In this document: positions 1 through 5,288 of the stretch, piece after piece
How positions within the stretch are numbered: the stretch's first letter is position 1
How the letters are laid out: the number at the start of each line of letters is the position of its first letter
Notes under the pieces: generated by a model
Seen by the model: only the letters and a program-made list of their open reading frames with translations
What the model was told of the DNA's origin: nothing
The model's database searches: none
Program-made: the position numbers and the translations under genes
Source of the DNA: Robiginitomaculum sp.
GTDB lineage: Bacteria > Pseudomonadota > Alphaproteobacteria > Caulobacterales > Maricaulaceae
Reading direction: 5' to 3'
Length of the DNA stretch: 5,288 bases
Assembly: GCA_021647375.1 (NCBI GenBank)
Contig: JAKIUV010000121.1
Coordinates: 1 to 5,288 of the forward strand

Positions 1-131
1 TCTTTGGCGACCAAATCGGTCTCGGCGTCACCGCCACCCAACGGCTCAACAATAATTGGAGCTTCGGCGCCAGCATCGCCGTAGCCGACGATGTAGCCAC
101 AGGCAAGCTACAAGCCCGCTGGGCGCGGTAG
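1..131 (+). CDS. C-terminal end of a probable autotransporter / YadA-like outer-membrane anchor (5' partial)
   Basis: Only the last 42 codons are present, read from position 3 to a TAG stop at 129-131. The peptide contains GLGVTATQRLNNNWSFGASI and ends in GKLQARWAR. Alternating small or hydrophobic and polar residues, the R-L-N-N-N-W-S turn, and a final strand with an aromatic residue (W third from the end) resemble the last two strands of a YadA-type or other autotransporter beta-barrel, which sits in the outer membrane and exports the passenger. The very last residue is Arg rather than the usual Phe or Trp, which is atypical. Codon use is GC-rich (GCC, GGC, ACC), unlike the AT-richer start of the adhesin downstream. 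It points the same way as that adhesin and is convergent with the regulator gene. A different outer-membrane beta-barrel protein is possible; the fragment is too short to be sure. Confidence 0.55.
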   Translation, partial: FGDQIGLGVTATQRLNNNWSFGASIAVADDVATGKLQARWAR

Positions 132-143
132 GCCAAGCAAACA

Positions 144-165
144 CGGGGCAAAAGGCGGGGCAAAA
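144..165. repeat. 10-base direct repeat CGGGGCAAAA, two copies
   Basis: CGGGGCAAAA occurs at 144-153 and again at 156-165, separated by two bases (12-base period). It lies between the stop codon of the left gene and its terminator. No function can be assigned; it may be a chance duplication in the 3' untranslated region. Confidence 0.5.
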
Positions 166-180
166 CGGCGATCGCCGAAG

Positions 181-210
181 CCGCTCTCCTTTACGGGAGG
201 GCGGTTTTTT
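181..210 (+). terminator. rho-independent terminator of the left autotransporter-like gene
   Basis: CCGCTCTCC (181-189) pairs with GGAGGGCGG (196-204) in a nine-base-pair stem with one G-T wobble and a six-base loop, followed directly by six T (205-210). It starts 49 bases after the TAG stop of the left gene. On the complementary strand the same hairpin lies just past the regulator's stop but has no adjacent T run. A weaker palindrome, CGGCGATCGCCG (166-177), followed by TTTT in that direction, could help stop regulator transcription. Confidence 0.85.
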
Positions 211-220
211 GCTCATATGT

Positions 221-1996
221 TTATGAAATCATATCACAGACGGTAATTATTTCGTTCAAAAACAAATCTTGTTCGGCATAGACTAGCAACTGCCCGCGCT
301 CTGGGACTATCTTGCACGAGATATTTTCGTGTTCCGCGCACCATTTGATAATGTGTTTCGGGTGAAACATCAGGTTTTCTGCGCCGTGGAAATACCGGAT
401 TGGCGCTGTGGCACTGACTTTGGCTAAGACTGCGCTATTGTCTTTGGCCCATTTGGCGGAATCGCTGACCAATTGCGGGATGTTTTCCATGGAATAACCC
501 ATATTATCGCGCAGTAATTTCCACAATTCTTTGTCATGAATAATGCGCTCGTCTGCCGGAGAGCCCTCGCAGAAATATTCTACCGCACGCATCTGGCCCT
601 CGTGGCTGCTATTAAAGTCCACGGATATGTATTTTATCGGTGTGATCAGGGCTTTGTGGAAGAATCGGGCCGCCAATATATAGCGACGCGGACCGGACGG
701 CATTTGGTATATGGCTTTTGCACTGCGAATAGGTGCGCCAACATCGACCATCAACACCGATTTGCAGCGTTTGCCCGCCAGACGGGCAAGTTGTCCTGCA
801 TAATTGCCGCCTGCACAATGGCCGCCGCAACTGAAATCCTTGATGCCGAGCTTGTCTATTAATTCCAAATGCAACTTGGCCCAATCTTTGGCGGAGAAAG
901 ACAGCGGTGTTTTTGTCGTGCGGCCACTGCCCGGTTTTACGGGCGAGATTAGGCGGATACCATTATCGGCCAAACCTTTGACAATTTTATCAGTAAGTGT
1001 CGGTCTGGTTGAGGGTTGGATGAAATAAAACGGCTTCCCCGCAAGGTCACCGGATTCGACATATTCCAATATGAACCCGTTTGACAGTTCAATGATACCC
1101 CGGCGCTGATGCGTATTTTTCGCCGTGACCAATTGCAAGTCAGGTTCACCTTTTCTTTTGCTTCTGTGAACAATGATATGGACAAGGCTGACCACCATGC
1201 GCGATAGGGCGCTTTGGCTTTTGGTGCCGATTTTACCTAATACCGAACTCAGTTGTGTGCGTAAAGTCGCCGGGCTGCGGCCCTTCCATTCGGCGATTTC
1301 TTTTATGCTGAGACCCTTATAAAGATTGCCGACAAGCTCCAACTCTGCCTGGGTTAAATCAAAGGCGGTCATCAGGGACTTCTCGACATCGCTATTCCAA
1401 ACGGCGCTAATGGACTTGATAACCAATCCTGTAAACGGTTCTCCATTATTTTGGGTTTTGTCTTTCAATGTTTCGCACATCAAAATATGCGGCTCTTCAT
1501 CGCCGTTTAAAAATATGCGGATAATTGCCGTTGGTCTTTTTGCGAGACCTGTATCGGTGCCTGAAAGTTTCAGCAAATGCCGCAACGCCTTCTCGGATTC
1601 CGTATCCATGGGTAAATCAAATACGGACGCAGGCATGCCACCTTTGGATAGGCTTCCGGCATGTTGGTTGGCATGAATAATGTTGCCGCCCAGTGTGCAG
1701 GCAAAGGCGGCATAGGGGATTTGCTCGATACTGTCTTCGGCGGATATAGGGGCCACGGGCTGTAACTGGTCAACCATTTTACCCGCTTGCTCGAAATGGC
1801 TGATGAACTCCTCGGCCCAGTCAAAATCCTGATGAGTCTCTTGGTAATCATGTTCTTCCAACGCCAGCATATGCTTATCCCAAGCCATCAACATATCATT
1901 ATATTCGGACGGATTAAGCGCACCCGCATAAATACGGCTGACCAATTCGCGATTGCGTGCCTTTATACTGTCTTTTTGTGTGGGTTGTTTTTTCAT
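221..1996 (-). CDS. LuxR-family transcriptional regulator with C-terminal alpha/beta-hydrolase-like domain
   Basis: A 591-residue cytoplasmic protein, numbered from the ATG at 1996. Residues about 90-199 look PAS-like (IPYAAFACTLGGNIIHAN onward). Residues about 212-270 form a LuxR/GerE helix-turn-helix, with FDLTQAELELVGNLYKGLSIKEIA, then SPATLRTQLSSVLGKIG, the usual recognition-helix pattern. Residues about 300-591 resemble an alpha/beta hydrolase: the nucleophile elbow GGHCAGG places Cys394 where Ser is usual, the acid loop reads GAEN (Asn541 for Asp), and the expected Gly-His reads GQLL (Gln569 for His). This suggests a ligand-sensing rather than enzymatic domain (inference). The frame is open up to an ATG at 2134 (637 residues), with further ATGs at 2092 and 2083, but these lack a good ribosome site. 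The added stretch includes a hydrophobic run (FGYIWLFFLIF) encoded over the 10-base tandem repeat. The ATG at 1996 has GTGAGG 11 bases upstream and begins where family members usually show an ELVSRIYAGALNPSEY-like segment. It is divergent from the giant adhesin and probably regulates it or itself (inference). Family assignment is strong; ligand and targets are unknown. Confidence 0.9.
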   Translation of the reverse strand: MKKQPTQKDSIKARNRELVSRIYAGALNPSEYNDMLMAWDKHMLALEEHDYQETHQDFDWAEEFISHFEQAGKMVDQLQPVAPISAEDSIEQIPYAAFACTLGGNIIHANQHAGSLSKGGMPASVFDLPMDTESEKALRHLLKLSGTDTGLAKRPTAIIRIFLNGDEEPHILMCETLKDKTQNNGEPFTGLVIKSISAVWNSDVEKSLMTAFDLTQAELELVGNLYKGLSIKEIAEWKGRSPATLRTQLSSVLGKIGTKSQSALSRMVVSLVHIIVHRSKRKGEPDLQLVTAKNTHQRRGIIELSNGFILEYVESGDLAGKPFYFIQPSTRPTLTDKIVKGLADNGIRLISPVKPGSGRTTKTPLSFSAKDWAKLHLELIDKLGIKDFSCGGHCAGGNYAGQLARLAGKRCKSVLMVDVGAPIRSAKAIYQMPSGPRRYILAARFFHKALITPIKYISVDFNSSHEGQMRAVEYFCEGSPADERIIHDKELWKLLRDNMGYSMENIPQLVSDSAKWAKDNSAVLAKVSATAPIRYFHGAENLMFHPKHIIKWCAEHENISCKIVPERGQLLVYAEQDLFLNEIITVCDMIS

Positions 1997-2052
1997 GATC
2001 GTGTGCGCCTCACGAACATTTTGACATGGTTTTTGGCGAAAAATCAAGAAAA

Positions 2053-2072
2053 ATAGCCAAATATAGCCAAAT
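2053..2072. repeat. perfect 10-base tandem repeat, candidate operator
   Basis: ATAGCCAAAT occurs at 2053-2062 and immediately again at 2063-2072. The copies are about one DNA helical turn apart, so a protein would meet both on the same face. The GCCAAA core is also mirrored as TTTGGC at 2032-2037. It lies in the divergent control region, 57 bases upstream of the regulator start at 1996. Binding by the LuxR-type regulator or another factor is inference. If the longer regulator start (2134) were used, the repeat would be coding. Confidence 0.55.
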
Positions 2073-2102
2073 TTCACGCCCATATCATTCATTTGATGTA
2101 TG

Positions 2103-2125
2103 CGCTCTAGTTTTTGTCGCTCTAG
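2103..2125. repeat. 8-base direct repeat CGCTCTAG, 15-base period
   Basis: CGCTCTAG occurs at 2103-2110 and 2118-2125, separated by TTTTTGT. On the complementary strand it reads CTAGAGCG twice, next to a TTGACC (2130-2125). It may be a regulator binding site or part of a promoter; nothing else supports a specific role. Confidence 0.45.
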
Positions 2126-2141
2126 GTCAAGCATGGGTTCG

Positions 2142-2202
2142 GAGCGCCTTCGGACCTTAGCGGGGCATTTTTTGTACGAAAAAATGTCCCGCTCCGGCGC
2201 TC
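2142..2202. repeat. long palindrome / hairpin in front of the adhesin gene
   Basis: AGCGGGGCATTTTTT (2159-2173) pairs with AAAAAATGTCCCGCT (2179-2193): 15 base pairs with one G-T wobble and a five-base loop, GTACG. Outside it, GAGCGCC (2142-2148) can pair with GGCGCTC (2196-2202). Alternatively, GGAGCG (2141-2146) can pair with CGCTCC (2190-2195), which overlaps the inner right arm, so two mutually exclusive folds exist. TTCGGA is also repeated directly at 2138-2143 and 2149-2154. There is no T run after either arm, so it is not a normal terminator. It ends 34 bases before the adhesin ATG and does not cover the ribosome site. It could be a dyad operator, a 5' leader RNA structure, or an imported palindromic element. 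Confidence 0.8.
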
Positions 2203-2222
2203 AAGAGACCCGCAACTTTAAT

Positions 2223-2228
2223 AAAGGG
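2223..2228 (+). promoter_or_regulatory. ribosome binding site of the giant adhesin gene
   Basis: AAAGGG is followed by an eight-base spacer and then ATG at 2237. It fixes the start of the long reading frame, and the residues that follow read as a secretion signal, which supports the same start. Confidence 0.7.
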
Positions 2229-2236
2229 CGCATAAA

Positions 2237-2329
2237 ATGACTAACGCAAAAACCAACACCACACTTAAATCCGTATTAACTGCAAGCTGTACAGGCTTCG
2301 CTTTGCTGTTCGCACTCGATGCAATGGCA
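2237..2329 (+). other. Sec signal peptide of the adhesin
   Basis: Residues 1-31: two lysines (5 and 11) before a hydrophobic stretch (residues about 19-27), then D-A-M-A with small residues at -3 and -1, giving likely cleavage before Ala32. It lacks the long extended N-terminal region that many large autotransporters carry. Cys18 is inside the signal, but no lipobox is evident. Confidence 0.75.
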
Positions 2330-5288
2330 GCAGACGCACCAAAGGAAACTGCAGTCGCAGAGTTTCCGGCAGAATTAGCGCTAACACAGGACGGGGTTAC
2401 CGCTAAAAAAGCAAAAGCCGAAGACATCGAGGCCAAAGAAAAACCAAATGTCCAAGAATTACCAATCCCATTTCTAGGCGCAGGACAGGCGGATAAGCCT
2501 TTGCTAGCGCCTAACGGAGGTATTCCTCTTTGCTCAGTTTTAGGGGGAGTAGATTCTACGCAATGTGGCCCTGGTGCTGACGCAAGTGGAACCGCATCTA
2601 CGGCATTGGGAAGGAATGCATTGGCTTCGGGTGTAGGTTCGGTTGCCGTCGGTTCCGCGAATGATCTCGCATCTGGGCCTGAAGCTACAGCAGATGGCGC
2701 AATAGCAATTGGCGAAATAGCGAATGCTAGTGGAGCTGGCGCAATATCAGTTGGACGCTCTTCAGACGCGACTATGATAGATGCAACTGCTGTGGGGAAT
2801 TTGGCTCAAGCTGTTGCCGCAGAAACTGTGGCGATTGGAGCAGATGCTCGAGCTAGCCAAACTTATAATATAGCAATAGGGAGTGAATCGGATGCAACAG
2901 GTCTGGAATCCGTAGCCATAGGTGGTGATGGATCCGATTTAGGCACACCTGGTGCGCAAGCTACAGGTAATTTTTCAACAGCAATTGGCACTGATGCTGT
3001 AGCCAGCGCAAATAGCACCACGGCGGTAGGCAACACAGCAATTGCATCGGGTTTAGCTGCAACAGTGATAGGCGTCTCTGCCACTGGCACAATGGATAAT
3101 GCGACAGCTATAGGTGCGGGTGCTGATGCTACTGGCTTGCAAAGTACTGCCCTTGGTGATGATACAATTGCAAGTGCAACTGATGCTACGGCGGTAGGTC
3201 AAGGGACGGACGCTACCGGAATTGATTCAACAGCGTTGGGAGCAGATGCGCAGGCAACGGGTGCGCAAAGTACAGCACTGGGTGATACTGCTGTCGCCAG
3301 CAATATTGACGCCACCGCCATTGGACAAAGTGCCGATGCAACTGGCATCAGCACAGTTGCTCTTGGCGCAGATTCCCAAGCAACAGGCAACCAAAGCACG
3401 GCACTCGGTGATACAGCTATAGCCAGTGGGTTTGGCGCTTTGGCTGCTGGACAAACGGCTGATGCTACGGGTGTAGACGCCGTTGCTTTGGGACGCGGTG
3501 CGCAAGCGACCGCAGACGGTGCCGTGTCATTAGGCGCTCTCGCAAATGCTAGCAATACGGATACAACATCACTCGGCGATGGTTCCGCTGCCAGCGGGCT
3601 AAGTGCAACGGCTTTGGGTACAGACGCCCAAGCCACAGCCGACTTCACGGCGGCCTTGGGTAATAGCGCCGTAGCTAGTGCAGCGGGAGCGACTGCGGTC
3701 GGGCAAGGCTCTGATGCGACGGCCATAGACGCCATCGCCATCGGCGAAGATGCGCAGGCCATAGCTGAAGACGCCATCGCCATAGGTGCTGCGGCAAATG
3801 CGTCTGCGGCGCAATCTACCGCTATCGGCGAAACCGCCATAGCCAGCGCCGTTGACGCGACGGCAATAGGTCAAAGTGCTGCTGCGACCATGACCAATGC
3901 AACCGCCCTCGGTGCTGACGCCCAAGCTACAGGGGCAAGCGCCACGGCACTTGGCGCAAATGCGCAAGCTACGGCATCGTTGACGACTGCCGTCGGGCAG
4001 AATGCTCGCGCATTTGCAGACCAGACAACAGCTCTTGGGAATACCGCATCGGCTTCTGGCACACGCGCTACCTCAATAGGTGCCAATACAGTTGCCAACA
4101 ATACGGATGCGTCTGCTATTGGATATTTTGCCAATGCTACGGGCTTGCAATCGACCTCGGTCGGTGCATTTGCAGTGGCCAGCGCAACGGACGCGACAGC
4201 GATCGGCGAGGGTAGCGATGCGACCATGCTTGATACCACCGCCCTCGGTGCAGACGCACAAGCTACAGGCTTACAAGCCACGGCACTCGGTGATAGCGCA
4301 ATCGCCAGCGCGACAGGTTCTACCGCTATCGGCCAAAGCGCCGACGCCACTGCGGCCAATGCAACGGCGCTCGGCGCAGATGCGCAGGCTACGGGTTTGC
4401 GCAGTACGGCACTGGGGAGTTCCGCTAATTCAGGTGGTGCCGACGCCATTGCTATCGGTCAATTCGCCAATGCGGCGGGGGCTGATTCTGTTGCCCTTGG
4501 TAACAATGCCCAAGGTACAGGCCTCGCCAGCACGGCGCTTGGTAATGGAGCAACGGCTACCAATAATTTTGCTACGGCGGTCGGTCAAGGCGCGATTGCT
4601 AATGCAGCGAGTGCCACATCGCTCGGAAATAATGCCAATGCGGCTGGAATTAGTGCACTGGCGCTCGGAAGAAATAGTAGTGCAGTTGATGATTTTGCCG
4701 TAGCTATTGGTTCTGCAAGTGTGGCGGATAAGCCAAACACATTGGCAGTTGGCAGCGGATCAACGGCAGAGGGTATTCAGGCAACCGCCTTAGGTGCGCT
4801 GGCGAAAGCGAGTGGTTTTAATGCGACTGCACTCGGTAGCAATTCAACAGCTACCCCCGATTATTCAACCGCCATGGGTGCCCAATCTGTGGCATCGGCA
4901 ATGGGTGCAACTGCGATTGGTGCAGGAAATACGACACTTGAGGCGGCCAATGCCTCAGGCCTTGGTGCAGTTGCCTTAGGTGGCGCGACCTATAACGCCG
5001 TAACAAATACTTTATTGGTCGATGGTGCTGAGGCTACGGCGAATTATGCTTTAGCTATGGGGGCTGGGTCTTTGGCGTCTGGGGTTGATAGCTTGTCCTT
5101 TGGGCGAATATCCAAAGCAGGTGGTTTTAACGGCCTTGCTATTGGGGCGGTATCGGATGCTAGTGGGGATTATGCCACTTCTTTGGGCTTTGGGTCTGAG
5201 GGGTCTGGGTTGAACTCTGTGGCTATTGGCAGGATTGCTACGGCGAGCGGTATCAATGCCTTTGCTATTGGGCGCAATACTATAGCCA
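2237..5288 (+). CDS. giant YadA-like trimeric autotransporter adhesin, head region (3' partial)
   Basis: The frame is open for 1017 codons from the ATG and leaves the window without a stop. Residues 1-31 are a signal peptide (Lys5 and Lys11, a hydrophobic core around TGFALLFAL, AMA cleavage site). Residues 32-112 form a charged, Lys/Glu-containing segment ending with Cys99 and Cys110. From residue 121 to the edge there are about 62 consecutive 14-residue units of the type STALGADAQATGxx, the YadA-head (hemagglutinin-type) beta-roll motif. In known family members three such chains form a rod on the cell surface that binds host matrix, other cells or surfaces. The neck, coiled-coil stalk and membrane anchor must lie to the right of the window. 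There is no Trp, and no Cys after residue 110; basic residues are very rare, so the head is strongly acidic. It is preceded by a good ribosome site and a long palindrome, and diverges from the LuxR-type regulator. Family assignment is firm; the ligand cannot be told. Glycine codons shift strongly to GGG after about position 5048, suggesting a mosaic origin. Confidence 0.92.
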   Translation, partial: MTNAKTNTTLKSVLTASCTGFALLFALDAMAADAPKETAVAEFPAELALTQDGVTAKKAKAEDIEAKEKPNVQELPIPFLGAGQADKPLLAPNGGIPLCSVLGGVDSTQCGPGADASGTASTALGRNALASGVGSVAVGSANDLASGPEATADGAIAIGEIANASGAGAISVGRSSDATMIDATAVGNLAQAVAAETVAIGADARASQTYNIAIGSESDATGLESVAIGGDGSDLGTPGAQATGNFSTAIGTDAVASANSTTAVGNTAIASGLAATVIGVSATGTMDNATAIGAGADATGLQSTALGDDTIASATDATAVGQGTDATGIDSTALGADAQATGAQSTALGDTAVASNIDATAIGQSADATGISTVALGADSQATGNQSTALGDTAIASGFGALAAGQTADATGVDAVALGRGAQATADGAVSLGALANASNTDTTSLGDGSAASGLSATALGTDAQATADFTAALGNSAVASAAGATAVGQGSDATAIDAIAIGEDAQAIAEDAIAIGAAANASAAQSTAIGETAIASAVDATAIGQSAAATMTNATALGADAQATGASATALGANAQATASLTTAVGQNARAFADQTTALGNTASASGTRATSIGANTVANNTDASAIGYFANATGLQSTSVGAFAVASATDATAIGEGSDATMLDTTALGADAQATGLQATALGDSAIASATGSTAIGQSADATAANATALGADAQATGLRSTALGSSANSGGADAIAIGQFANAAGADSVALGNNAQGTGLASTALGNGATATNNFATAVGQGAIANAASATSLGNNANAAGISALALGRNSSAVDDFAVAIGSASVADKPNTLAVGSGSTAEGIQATALGALAKASGFNATALGSNSTATPDYSTAMGAQSVASAMGATAIGAGNTTLEAANASGLGAVALGGATYNAVTNTLLVDGAEATANYALAMGAGSLASGVDSLSFGRISKAGGFNGLAIGAVSDASGDYATSLGFGSEGSGLNSVAIGRIATASGINAFAIGRNTIA
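2597..5288 (+). repeat. array of about 62 tandem 42-base units (14-residue YadA-head repeats)
   Basis: Each unit carries the pattern [AST]-x-[AS]-[ILV]-G-x-x-A-x-A-[ST]-x-x-x. Units 12 to 54 (3101-4906) keep an exact 42-base register: 43 units with no insertion or deletion. Register is broken only by extra residues in unit 2 (six, near residues 141-154), unit 8 (eight, near residues 230-245), unit 55 (six) and unit 56 (thirteen, ending near position 5047). At the DNA level the units are well diverged, with shared exact runs of only about 14-17 bases, so the protein pattern is kept by selection and the array is not a recent expansion. The last unit is cut by the window edge. Confidence 0.9.
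3101..4612 (+). repeat. three-unit (126-base) higher-order repeat within the adhesin head
   Basis: The 14-residue units cycle in threes: type A (LGADAQATG), type B (LGDTAIAS) and type C (IGQSADAT). The cycle is clear in units 12-20 (3101-3478), returns at 24-26 (3605-3730), and is seen again at 36-47 (4109-4612). Between units 27 and 35 the phase slips by one unit, with a C-type unit directly after another at a shifted position (units 30 and 33). This suggests the array grew by duplication of three-unit blocks, followed by divergence and single-unit gains or losses. Confidence 0.7.

Larger units (their letters stand above)
1997..2236. promoter_or_regulatory. divergent intergenic control region between the regulator and the adhesin
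   Basis: About 240 bases between the chosen regulator start and the adhesin start, AT-rich around 2020-2115. It holds two direct-repeat sets and a long palindrome, listed separately. A perfect TTGACA lies on the + strand at 2021-2026, but the hexamer 17 bases on (TCAAGA, 2044-2049) is a poor -10. On the complementary strand TTGATT (2047-2042) and CAAAAT (2023-2018) are 18 bases apart, but a start from there would fall almost on the regulator's ribosome site. An inverted TTTGGC (2032-2037) and GCCAAA (2056-2061) pair is also present. No promoter can be fixed with confidence, though at least one for each direction is expected here. Confidence 0.5.

Noticed and set aside
166..177. CGGCGATCGCCG as a cyanobacterial HIP1-type palindrome
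   Set aside because: A single occurrence of the octamer GCGATCGC in this window; nothing else points to a cyanobacterium.
536..862. A + strand open frame of 108 residues antisense to the regulator
   Set aside because: It lies over the well-supported hydrolase domain of the regulator, and no ribosome site or recognisable domain was found.
2021..2049. A strong sigma-70 promoter starting with the perfect TTGACA at 2021
   Set aside because: The hexamer at the right distance (TCAAGA) matches the -10 consensus poorly, so the site is only mentioned within the intergenic entry.
2159..2193. The palindrome as a rho-independent terminator
   Set aside because: The T run is inside the left arm, and neither arm is followed by T residues on either strand.
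3199..3840. A long antisense open frame of 213 residues, rich in Ala, Ser, Pro and Met-Ala
   Set aside because: It mirrors the 42-base repeats of the adhesin: the repeat composition rarely gives stops on the other strand. It has no ribosome site, and its protein is only a translation of the reverse complement of the repeat units.
3871..4449. A second antisense open frame of 192 residues over the repeat array
   Set aside because: Same cause as the other antisense frame; both follow the repeat period and show no independent features of a gene.
4080..4703. A + strand frame of 207 residues shifted against the adhesin, rich in Arg, Pro and Gln
   Set aside because: A frame-shifted reading of the adhesin repeats; the in-frame reading gives clear YadA-head repeats with a signal peptide and ribosome site.
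2597..5288. The regular spacing as a CRISPR array or non-coding satellite
   Set aside because: The repeats keep a single open frame, are a multiple of three bases, diverge mainly at synonymous and loop positions, and match the YadA-head motif; there are no constant repeats with unique spacers.

Overview
The window looks like a surface-adhesin locus from a Gram-negative bacterium. A proteobacterium, possibly an alphaproteobacterium of moderate GC, is the best guess. This rests on family resemblance (YadA-type trimeric autotransporter; LuxR-type helix-turn-helix joined to an alpha/beta-hydrolase fold), not on any marker gene.

Layout from left to right. Positions 1-131 hold the last 42 codons of a + strand gene. 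Their alternating, aromatic-containing pattern resembles the C-terminal beta-barrel anchor of an autotransporter. A good rho-independent terminator (181-210) follows. The complementary strand then carries one large gene (221-1996, possibly extending to 2134) for a LuxR-family regulator: a PAS-like N-terminal part, a LuxR/GerE DNA-binding domain in the middle, and an alpha/beta-hydrolase-like C-terminal domain whose apparent catalytic triad is substituted at all three places. An intergenic region of about 240 bases (1997-2236) contains a perfect 10-base tandem repeat, an 8-base direct repeat of 15-base period, and a near-perfect 35-base palindrome inside a further 7-base inverted repeat. From 2237 to the right edge, one + strand reading frame runs without a stop for 1017 codons: a secretion signal, a short charged segment with two cysteines, and then about 62 consecutive 14-residue YadA-head repeats. 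The gene continues beyond the window, so its neck, stalk and membrane anchor are not seen.

How the parts may work together (inference): the regulator is divergent from the giant adhesin and convergent with a second probable autotransporter. A ligand-sensing LuxR-type protein, using a catalytically dead hydrolase domain as a sensor, may control surface adhesion from the repeat-rich divergent promoter region. The most notable features are the degenerate triad in the regulator, the three-unit (126-base) super-period in the adhesin head, the sharp change of glycine codon use near its right end, and the palindrome in front of it. Many antisense or shifted open frames across the repeat array and the regulator are composition shadows and were left out.
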